The translations under genes and the position numbers were made by a program. Below, one piece after another: positions 57,326 to 64,000 of a stretch of DNA of 64,000 nt (within the stretch, counting starts at the first letter, position 1; each line of letters opens with the position of its first letter). This DNA comes from Streptomyces sp. CB02980 (GTDB taxonomy: Bacteria; Actinomycetota; Actinomycetes; Streptomycetales; Streptomycetaceae): assembly GCF_014451325.2 (NCBI RefSeq), contig NZ_JACSCH020000006.1, positions 186,001-250,000 on the forward strand, written 5' to 3'. Below the pieces are notes generated by a model that did no database searches, had not been told where the DNA came from, and saw nothing but the letters and a program-made list of their open reading frames with translations.

Positions 57326-60265
57326 GATGAAGAGCTCCTCGGCGATCTGACGGTTGGTGCGGCCGGCCGCGACGAGGCGCAGGACGTCCTGCTCGCGGGG
57401 GGTGAGGCCGAAGGTGTCGTCCGCCGGCTCCGCGGGCGCCGGGACCTGCTTCTCCTCGGTCAGGGAGAGGCGGGCGCGGGCGGCGAGGAGTTCCACGTCC
57501 TCGCGGAGCGGGCGGGCGCCGAGGCGGACGGCGGTGGCGCGGGCCTGCCGGAGCAGGGCCGTGGCCTCCTCGCGGCGGCCGCCCTCGACGAGCAGGGCGT
57601 CGGCGAGGCGGTGGCGGGCGCGGGCCAGCTGGTGCGGGCGTTCGAGCGGTTCGTAGGCGGCGACGACCTCGGCCCAGCGGGCGGCGGTCTCGCGGCCCTC
57701 GGCGCGGGCGATCTCCTCGGAGACCTGCCGGGAGTAGGCCTCCCAGACCGGGGCCGGGGTCGCGAGGCCGCGGACGCTGCGGCGGACGACGGCGAGCGCC
57801 TCGGCGCGGCCCTCGGCGGCGGCGGGCAGTCCCCGGCTGTCGGCCTCGGCGGTGACGGCGGTGAGGAGGAGGGGCCAGCCGTAGCGGTGGGTGCCGGGCG
57901 GGAAGCCGGCCTGTTCGGCGGCGGCCAGCTGGGTCCGGACGTCCTCGATGCGTCCCGCGGCGGCGGCCACGGCGATCTCGACCTGGGCCATGGGCAGGAC
58001 GTACTGCGGGATGGTGTCGCGGCTGCCGTAGGCGGCGCGGGCGTCGGCGAGGTGGCGGCACGCCGCGTCGAGTTCGCCGCGGGCGACGGCGAGCTGGGCG
58101 AGGCGGAGGGAGGCCGAGCCGCGGGGCTTGCTGCTGGTGACCGAGCGGAGCAGCCGTGCGGCGATCTCCCCGATCTCGTCCCAGCTGCCGAGGGAGAAGA
58201 GGGACTCGGCCCGGTTGGCCTCGACCCAGCCGACGCTGTCGACGAGTCCGTAGGAGCGGGCGACGCGGATGCCGGTGTCGGCGAGTTCGACGGCCTCCGC
58301 CGAGCGGCCGAGGGACTCCAGGGCGGAGGAGATGTTGATGTGGGCGCGGGCGGTCTCGGTGAACTGGCCGAGGGCCGCGGTGCGTTCCCGTACCGCGTGC
58401 ATCTCCTCGAGGCCGGCCTCGACGTCGCCGGCCGCGGTCATGAGGGTGCCGAGGGTGAGCCGGGCGTTGAGTTCGATCGACTCGGCCTTGACGAGCCGGG
58501 CGTACTCGACGGCGCGTTCGGCGGCGGCGAGGGCGTCGGGTCCGGGGTTGCGGAGCATGCCCCAGCCGGCGGCGCCGACGAGGACCACGGCGTGGACGGC
58601 GGACGGCGGGAGGCCCTTGACGAGTTCCTGGGCGCGGGCGATCTCCTCCCAGCCGTCGCCCCGGCCGAGGTTGGACTGGAGACGGGCCCGCTCGGTCCAG
58701 AACCAGGCGGCGCGCAGCGGGTCGCCCGGATCCGCTTCGTCGAGGAGGCGCAGCGCCGTCTTGCCGATCTTCAGGGCGCGTTCGCGGTCACCGCTGAGCC
58801 GGGCGGCGACGGCGGCCTCGGCGAGCAGGTCGAGGTAGCTGAGCGCGGCGGTCTCGGGGTCGCAGCCGCAGGCCGGGTAGGCCTCGGCGTAGTCCATGGG
58901 CCGGAGCGAGCCGCGGATCTCGGCGGGGGCCTCGTCCCAGAGCTCCATGGCCCGTTCGAGGAGGCGGAGTTGCTCGGCGTAGGCGTGGCGCTTGCGGGTC
59001 GCGACCGAGGCGCTGAGGACGGCGGGCAGGGCCTTGGACGGGTCGTGCGCGTGGTACCAGTAGGTGGCCAGCCGGTTGGCGCGCTCGTCGGCCCGGACGA
59101 GCCCGGGGTCGGCCTCCAGGGCTTCGGCGTAGCGCCGGTTGAGGCGGGAGCGTTCGCCGGGCAGCAGGTCGTCGCTGACGGCCTCGCGGACCAGGGAGTG
59201 GCGGAAGCGGTAGCCGTCGCCGTCGGGGACGGCGAGCAGGAGGTTGGCGCCGACGGCGGCCCGCAGGGCCTCGATGAGTTCGTCCTCGGTGAGCCGGGCG
59301 ACGGCGGCGAGCAGTCCGTACTCGACGGTGGAGCCGCCCTCGGCGACGATCCTGGCGATCCGCTGGGCGTCCTCGGTGAGCGTCTCGACCCGGACGAGCA
59401 GGAGGTCGCGCAGGGAGTCGCTGAGCTGTCCCGCGGCGCAGCCGGCCTCGTGGGAGACGATGAGCTCCTCGACGAAGAAGGCGTTGCCGTCGGAGCGTTC
59501 GAAGACCTCCTCGACGAGGCCGGGGTCGGGTTCGGCGGCGAGGATGCCGGTGAGCTGGCGGTGCACCTCGGTGCGGGTGAAGCGGGCGAGTTCGATGCGG
59601 CGGATGGTGCGGAGCCGGTCGAGTTCGGCGAGGAGGGGGCGCAGCGGGTGGCGGCGGTGGATGTCGTCGGCACGGTAGCTGGCGACGACCACGATGCGGC
59701 CGCGGCGCAGGGTGCGGAGGAGGTAGGTGAGGAGGTGCCGGGTGGAGGCGTCGGCCCAGTGCAGGTCTTCCAGGACGAGCACGATCGTACGGTCGGCGGC
59801 GAGCCGCTCCAGAAGCCGTACGGTCAGTTCGAAGAGGCGGGCGGTGGAGTCCTCGTCCGAGGACTCGTGGCCGCCGGGCTCGCCCAGTTCGGGGAGCAGC
59901 CGGGCGAGTTCCGCCTGCTGGCCGTCGGCCGCCGCGGCGAGTTCCTCGGGGAGGCGCCGGCGGAGCGAGCGCAGTGCGGTGGCGAAGGGGGCGAAGGGCA
60001 GGCCGTCGGCGCCGAGCTCGACGCAGCCGCCGAGCGCGACGACGGCGCCCTGAGCGCAGGCCGTGTCGAGGAACTCCTCGATGAGCCGGGTCTTGCCGAC
60101 CCCCGCCTCGCCGCCGACGAGCAGGGCCTGGGGCTCCCCCGCGGTCGCGCGGGAGAGCGCCTCGGTGAGGGCGGTGAGTTCGCCGGCGCGGCCGACGAAC
60201 ACGGGACTGACTGACCTGGTCTCCACGGCGCCGAGCATCGCACAGCCGTCCATGCCGTCGCTCAT
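57209..60265 (-). CDS. LAL-type LuxR family regulator
   Basis: A 1018-residue protein. Residues about 20-60 carry VFVGRAGELTALTEAL and the Walker A GGEAGVGKTR; Walker B is VLVLEDLHWADAS. Residues about 400-930 are TPR-like helical repeats. The last 65 residues form the LuxR helix-turn-helix: FGLTPREQDVLRLVAAGRTNRQIAEELFISPKTASVHVSNILAKLGV. LAL regulators are STAND ATPases that bind an inducer and activate genes. ATG 60265 (MSDGMDGCAML) is chosen; a GTG at 60310 is in frame. It lies 7 bases after a small gene, so the two are cotranscribed. Target unknown. Confidence 0.88.
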   Translation of the reverse strand: MSDGMDGCAMLGAVETRSVSPVFVGRAGELTALTEALSRATAGEPQALLVGGEAGVGKTRLIEEFLDTACAQGAVVALGGCVELGADGLPFAPFATALRSLRRRLPEELAAAADGQQAELARLLPELGEPGGHESSDEDSTARLFELTVRLLERLAADRTIVLVLEDLHWADASTRHLLTYLLRTLRRGRIVVVASYRADDIHRRHPLRPLLAELDRLRTIRRIELARFTRTEVHRQLTGILAAEPDPGLVEEVFERSDGNAFFVEELIVSHEAGCAAGQLSDSLRDLLLVRVETLTEDAQRIARIVAEGGSTVEYGLLAAVARLTEDELIEALRAAVGANLLLAVPDGDGYRFRHSLVREAVSDDLLPGERSRLNRRYAEALEADPGLVRADERANRLATYWYHAHDPSKALPAVLSASVATRKRHAYAEQLRLLERAMELWDEAPAEIRGSLRPMDYAEAYPACGCDPETAALSYLDLLAEAAVAARLSGDRERALKIGKTALRLLDEADPGDPLRAAWFWTERARLQSNLGRGDGWEEIARAQELVKGLPPSAVHAVVLVGAAGWGMLRNPGPDALAAAERAVEYARLVKAESIELNARLTLGTLMTAAGDVEAGLEEMHAVRERTAALGQFTETARAHINISSALESLGRSAEAVELADTGIRVARSYGLVDSVGWVEANRAESLFSLGSWDEIGEIAARLLRSVTSSKPRGSASLRLAQLAVARGELDAACRHLADARAAYGSRDTIPQYVLPMAQVEIAVAAAAGRIEDVRTQLAAAEQAGFPPGTHRYGWPLLLTAVTAEADSRGLPAAAEGRAEALAVVRRSVRGLATPAPVWEAYSRQVSEEIARAEGRETAARWAEVVAAYEPLERPHQLARARHRLADALLVEGGRREEATALLRQARATAVRLGARPLREDVELLAARARLSLTEEKQVPAPAEPADDTFGLTPREQDVLRLVAAGRTNRQIAEELFISPKTASVHVSNILAKLGVAGRGEAAALAHRLHLLGTPL

Positions 60266-60272
60266 ACGGGGG

Positions 60273-60470
60273 TCACGCGGCCCGGACGAAGCGACCCCGT
60301 CCGCCGTCACTCACCCGCCCCTCCGCGTCCTTGTTCCCGCTCCGGCGGCCGAGGCGGCGCAGGCCCCGGGCGGAGCCGACCGTCTCGGCGGCCTCGTGGG
60401 ACAGCCGCTGGGCGGCGGCCTCACGGACGAGCTGGGCGTGGTTCATGCGGTGGAGTTCGTACTCGAACAT
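60273..60470 (-). CDS. 65-residue conserved small protein upstream of the LAL regulator
   Basis: MFEYELHRMNHAQLVREAAA begins a 65-residue protein with a helix of charged and Ala residues, then a basic tail rich in Gly and Arg. AGGGAGC lies about 6 bases before ATG 60470. I recall similar short proteins with FEYEL at the N terminus in streptomycetes, but no function. It is translated just ahead of the LuxR gene. Confidence 0.7.
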   Translation of the reverse strand: MFEYELHRMNHAQLVREAAAQRLSHEAAETVGSARGLRRLGRRSGNKDAEGRVSDGGRGRFVRAA

Positions 60471-60640
60471 CGGGTGCTCCCTGGTTCTTCGGGTTTCGGT
60501 ATCGCTCCTTGCGATGCCTCTACTCTCGTTTCCCAGGGGGTGCGGCCACATCGGGCGTGTGCCGCATGTTCGGGGTACGGGGGTCCTTAGGCGGGTCCTG
60601 GGGGTACTTAGGCGTCGCCCCGGGCTGCCCTGGGCAGGGG

Positions 60641-61240
60641 TCAGGATCCGGCGGTCGGCAGGCTCAGGAACAGGTCGAAGTAGGTACCGACCGACAGGAG
60701 CAGCCCCAGGCCGCCGAGGACGGCGCCGGCGACGGCGACGGAGCGGACCCAGGCGGGGCGCCCCGGGAGGACGAGCACGAGGACGGCGACGAGCAGGGCG
60801 ATCAGCGCGAAGACGCCGTTGACCAGGGCGGTGCTGTGCCAGGCGTCGCCGTAGATCTCGGAGATCTGCTGGGCCGGGGTGCCGGACCCGGAGGTCTTGA
60901 TCTGCCCGAGGAGGGTCTCGCGCTCGGAGACGACCTTGCCGGTCCAGGTGCCGGTGAGCGCCACGGCGCCGAGAGCGGCGGAGACCACGGCCGCGGCGGC
61001 GCCGCCGATGCCGGCGGAGGCGGGAGCCGCCGCCTCGGCGAACAGCTCGTCGTCCTCGTCGCCGTCCCCGGCCTCGTTCTCGGCCTCGTTGTCGTCCCCG
61101 TCGATCAGCGCGGTGGCCGGCTCGGTGTCCTGCTTGTCGAGCGCGACCGCGGCCTTCTCCTCGACGGGCGCGGCCGCCTCGGCGGTCCCGGCGGCGTCCG
61201 CGCTCTCGCCGGTCTTCTCTGTCGTCGTCTTCGTGTCCAT
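60641..61240 (-). CDS. Membrane protein of unknown function
   Basis: A 199-residue protein. The first 70 residues are acidic, low-complexity and cytoplasmic (DGDDNEAENEAGDGDEDDELF). Four predicted membrane helices follow: GIGGAAAAVVSAALGAVALTG near 78, FALIALLVAVLVLVLPG near 143, and SVAVAGAVLGGLGLLLSVGTYFDLFL near 168, with a loop between. No family recognised. ATG 61240 lacks a clear SD box. Confidence 0.7.
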   Translation of the reverse strand: MDTKTTTEKTGESADAAGTAEAAAPVEEKAAVALDKQDTEPATALIDGDDNEAENEAGDGDEDDELFAEAAAPASAGIGGAAAAVVSAALGAVALTGTWTGKVVSERETLLGQIKTSGSGTPAQQISEIYGDAWHSTALVNGVFALIALLVAVLVLVLPGRPAWVRSVAVAGAVLGGLGLLLSVGTYFDLFLSLPTAGS

Positions 61241-61288
61241 GCGCGGCACGCTAGGCGCCCCGGATGAGAACCGTATGAGGAAAGCGGG

Positions 61289-61846
61289 TTACGAGGCCTT
61301 CGCCGCGCGCCACTCCGGGGCGAGGACGGCCCAGACCTCGGTGTCGGCGCGGACGCCGCGGTGCGGGTAGTTCTCCCGCAGCACGCCCTCGCGGGTCATG
61401 CCCAGGCGGCGGGCGACGGCGATGCTCGGCCCGTTCTTCGCGGAGGCGTGCCACTCGACGCGGTGGATGCCGCGCTCCTCGATCGCCCAGTCGATGATGA
61501 CCCGGCAGGCGCGGGTGATCAGGCCCTTCCCGGCGGCGGAGGGCTCCAGCCAGCAGCCCGCCTCGGCGGTGCCGTACGTGACGTCGAAGGTCCGGAAGAG
61601 GACGCCGCCGACGAGGGTGCCGCCGGCCCAGATGCCGTAGATGCGTCCGGTGTCGTTCGCGGCCTTCTCGGCGTACGAGCCGAGGAAGGAGCGGGCGGAG
61701 TCGATGTCCGCCACGAAATCGGGGAGGGCGATGTGCTCGCCGATGAACTCGCGTCCGCGGTCCATGTGGGCGAGGAACTCCTCGGCCTTCGAGGGCTCCA
61801 GGGGCCTCAGCTCGGCACCGTCGTCACCCAGCGATATCGCGAACAT
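61289..61846 (-). CDS. RimJ/RimL-type GNAT acetyltransferase
   Basis: A 185-residue acetyltransferase. The core reads GRIYGIWAGGTLVGGVLFRTFDVTYGTAEAGCWLEPSAAGKGLITRACRVIIDWAIEERGIHRVEWHA and SIAVARRLGMTREGVLRENYPHRGVRADTEVWAVLAPEW, the pattern of ribosomal-protein Nalpha-acetyltransferases. Acetyl-CoA binding is at AAGKGLIT. The substrate is unknown. Its ATG lies 23 bases inside the upstream MMPL gene on the same strand. Confidence 0.85.
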   Translation of the reverse strand: MFAISLGDDGAELRPLEPSKAEEFLAHMDRGREFIGEHIALPDFVADIDSARSFLGSYAEKAANDTGRIYGIWAGGTLVGGVLFRTFDVTYGTAEAGCWLEPSAAGKGLITRACRVIIDWAIEERGIHRVEWHASAKNGPSIAVARRLGMTREGVLRENYPHRGVRADTEVWAVLAPEWRAAKAS

Positions 61847-64000
61847 CGTCGTCCCTCTCCTCCACGGCCGACGCCGCGGCCGCCGTCACTGCCGTCACAC
61901 GTTGAGCGGGTATTTTCCCACGCGCGTCGGCGGCCTCGCGGCACTCGGGCGTTTCGATGCTGATCCGGGGCAGGAGGCGGTCGAGCCACTTGGGCAGCCA
62001 CCAGTTCGCCCCGCCGAGCATGTGCATGAGGGCGGGGACGAGAAGCGTCCGGAGCACGAAGGCGTCGAGGGCGACGGCCGCCGCGAGCGCGATGCCGAAC
62101 ATCGCGATGACCCGGTCGCCGGAGAGGACGAAGGCGAGGAAGACCGCGATCATGATCACGGCGGCGGAGTTGATGACGCGGCTGGTCTCGGCGAGGCCGA
62201 CCCGGACCGCCCGCCGGTTGTCGCCGGTCTCCAGCCACTCCTCGTACATCCGGCTGACCAGGAAGACCTGGTAGTCCATGGAGAGTCCGAAGAGGACCGA
62301 GACCATGATCACCGGGAGGAAGGGTTCGATCGGCCCGGCGCTGCCGAGGCCCAGGAGCTCGCTTCCCCAGCCCCACTGGAAGATCGCCACGACGACGCCG
62401 AAGGCACCGGCGACGGCGGCGACGTTCATGGCGGCGGCCTTGAGCGGGATGCCGATGGAGCGGAAGGCGAGCAGGAGCAGCAGACAGCCGAGCGCGATGA
62501 CGACACCGACGAAGAGCGGCAGCTTGCCGATGATGATCTCGGCGAAGTCGTCGTACGAGGCGGTGACGCCGCCCACGTGCACGTCGAGCGAGGTGCCGCT
62601 CTCGGCCGCCGGGAGGACGTCCGTGCGGAGCCGGTCGACGAGCTCGCTGGTCGCCTTGGACTGGGGCGAGGAGTCGGGGACGACGGTGAGGACGGCGGTG
62701 TCGCCGGAGCTGTTGTACGTGACCGGGGAGACGGACGCGACCCCCTTGGTGGCGGTCAGGGCGGCCGGCAGCTGGTCGAGGGCGACCCGGTCGTCGGCGC
62801 CGTCGAGCCCGGCGACCAGGGTGAGCGGGCCGTTCACACCGGGGCCGAAGCCGTCGGCGATCAGGTCGTACGCCTGCCGCGTGGTCGCGGTGTCCGGGCC
62901 GTTGCCCTGGTCGGACGTGCCCAGGTGGAGCGAGAGGGTGGGCAGCGCGAGGACGCCCATGACGACGGCGGCGACGATCCCGAGGAGCTTGGGGTGCCGC
63001 TCGACGAAGGCGGACCAGCGGGCGGCGAAGCCGGTGGGCAGCTCGGGCTGCGGCCCGTGCTCGGCGAGGGTCCGGCGTTCGCGCCGGGACAGCGCCCGCA
63101 TGCCGATGAGGGAGAGCAGCGCCGGCAGGAGGGTGACGGAGGCCGCCACCGTGAGGACGACGGTGAGGGAGGCGGCGATGGCGACGCCGTTGAGGAAGCT
63201 GAGCCGCAGGATCAGCATGCCGAGCAGGGCGATGCAGACGGTGGCGCCGGCGAACACGACGGCGCGGCCGGTGGTGGCCACGGCGGTCTCGGCGGCCTCG
63301 GCGACGGAGAGCCCGCGTTTCAGGCCTCTGCGGTGCCGGGTGACGATGAAGAGGGCGTAGTCGATGCCGACGCCGAGGCCGACGAGCATGCCGAGCATGG
63401 GGGCGAAGTCGGCGACGGTCATCAGATGGCCGAGGAGCACGATCCCGGAGTAGGCGATGCCGACGCTGACGAGCGCGGTCGCGATGGGGAGCGCGGAGGC
63501 GGCGAGGGAGCCGAAGGCGAGGAAGAGCACGACGGCCGCGACGGCGACGCCGACGACTTCGGCGATGTGTCCGCCGGGGGCCTCGGTGAGGGCGACGGCG
63601 CTGCCGCCGAGTTCGACCGAGAGGCTTTCGTCCGCGGCGTCCTTCGCGGTGTCGACCAGGGCCCGGGCCTGCGCCTCGGGGATGTCGTCGGCCTGCTCGT
63701 GGAAGGTGACGGTGGCGTAGGCGGTGTGCCCGTCCTCGCTGACCTGGCCCCGGGTGTCGCCGTACGGGGAGGTCACGGTGGCGATGCCGGGGAGCTCGGC
63801 GACCTTGTCGAGCATCGCGGTCATGCGGCGCTCGACGGCGTCGGCGCGGACGCTGCCCTTGTCGGTGTGCCAGACGATGGTGTCGCTGTCACCGCCGAGG
63901 CCGTGGAAGCCGCGCTCCAGGAGGGCGGTGGCACGGCCGGACTCGGTGCCGGGGACCTCGTAGTCGTTGGAGTACGCGCTGCCGGCGACGACCGCCGAGG
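61824..64000 (-). CDS. MMPL family RND transporter, N terminus outside the window
   Basis: At least 725 residues, cut at the window edge. The visible part starts in an extracytoplasmic domain (GDSDTIVWHTDKGSVRADAVERRM), then the first helix cluster (GGHIAEVVGVAVAAVVLFLAFGSLAASALPIATALVSVGIAYSGIVLL) and MMPL landmarks GLGVGIDYALFIVTRHRRGL and LFGLSMDYQVFLVSRMYEEWLETGDNRRAVRVGLAETSRVI, each with the conserved Asp-Tyr. There are two halves of six helices in the RND layout. MMPL proteins export lipids or small hydrophobic molecules with proton motive force. The substrate is unknown. Confidence 0.9.
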   Translation of the reverse strand, partial: SAVVAGSAYSNDYEVPGTESGRATALLERGFHGLGGDSDTIVWHTDKGSVRADAVERRMTAMLDKVAELPGIATVTSPYGDTRGQVSEDGHTAYATVTFHEQADDIPEAQARALVDTAKDAADESLSVELGGSAVALTEAPGGHIAEVVGVAVAAVVLFLAFGSLAASALPIATALVSVGIAYSGIVLLGHLMTVADFAPMLGMLVGLGVGIDYALFIVTRHRRGLKRGLSVAEAAETAVATTGRAVVFAGATVCIALLGMLILRLSFLNGVAIAASLTVVLTVAASVTLLPALLSLIGMRALSRRERRTLAEHGPQPELPTGFAARWSAFVERHPKLLGIVAAVVMGVLALPTLSLHLGTSDQGNGPDTATTRQAYDLIADGFGPGVNGPLTLVAGLDGADDRVALDQLPAALTATKGVASVSPVTYNSSGDTAVLTVVPDSSPQSKATSELVDRLRTDVLPAAESGTSLDVHVGGVTASYDDFAEIIIGKLPLFVGVVIALGCLLLLLAFRSIGIPLKAAAMNVAAVAGAFGVVVAIFQWGWGSELLGLGSAGPIEPFLPVIMVSVLFGLSMDYQVFLVSRMYEEWLETGDNRRAVRVGLAETSRVINSAAVIMIAVFLAFVLSGDRVIAMFGIALAAAVALDAFVLRTLLVPALMHMLGGANWWLPKWLDRLLPRISIETPECREAADARGKIPAQRVTAVTAAAASAVEERDDDVRDIAG

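Overview
The window is typical Streptomyces chromosome: very high GC with strong third-position GC, many GTG starts, and Streptomyces hallmark families (conservon GTPase, acyl-CoA carboxylase epsilon subunit, LAL-type LuxR regulator, ROK and PadR regulators, small conserved actinobacterial proteins). From memory, the order cvnD - accE/accB - cimA - agmatine deiminase - ureC/ureAB - ilvE - leuB - proline genes - serA - ilvC/ilvN/ilvB - GGDEF/EAL matches the SCO5511-SCO5544 part of the S. coelicolor core. No rRNA, tRNA, IS element, prophage or CRISPR array was found.

Layout. 1-2213: end of a conservon GTPase, then accB-accE (acetyl/propionyl-CoA carboxylase beta and epsilon). 2493-12577: exported and accessory genes (GH101 endo-alpha-N-acetylgalactosaminidase, a small secreted M15-like protein, YceI, an ankyrin protein, a serine hydrolase, a second DnaN clamp, a TPM-like membrane protein). 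12620-14475: citramalate synthase with an Ile-coding leader peptide and attenuator. 14619-20305: a tightly packed minus-strand run ureAB-ureC-aguA-tetR-MFS transporter, divergent from an NCS1 permease. 21908-24297: ilvE and leuB. 24378-27753: small regulators, a chromosomal AAC(2')-type acetyltransferase and an alpha/beta hydrolase. 27878-31783: proline catabolism (pruA, proline dehydrogenase) with a divergent PucR-type regulator. 31793-43622: an apparently accessory block, a seven-gene overlapping operon (flavin reductase, SsuA/C/B-like importer, FMN monooxygenase, fused double ABC exporter, aldo/keto reductase) plus a ROK regulator. Each of the two transcription units is preceded by a cysteine-containing leader peptide, which points to sulfur-responsive expression. 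43729-49950: TetR, serA, ilvC, ilvN, ilvB and the classical ilvB leader/attenuator. 49984-64000: a membrane GGDEF/EAL protein, a 2-hydroxyacid dehydrogenase, an aldo/keto reductase, a glucose/sorbosone dehydrogenase lipoprotein, a LAL regulator, small proteins, a GNAT enzyme and an MMPL exporter cut by the window edge.

Functional themes. The branched-chain amino acid genes ilvB, ilvN, ilvC, ilvE, leuB and cimA lie in one 37 kb stretch. Two of the units (cimA and ilvB) carry ribosome-mediated attenuators whose leader codons match the end product. The least ordinary features are the paired cysteine leaders with their sulfonate-type operon, the Ile leader of cimA, the divergent urease without maturation genes, the AAC(2') homologue, and a GGDEF/EAL gene whose N-terminal repeat carries a one-base insertion. 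All functional calls are from sequence reading; no database search was run.
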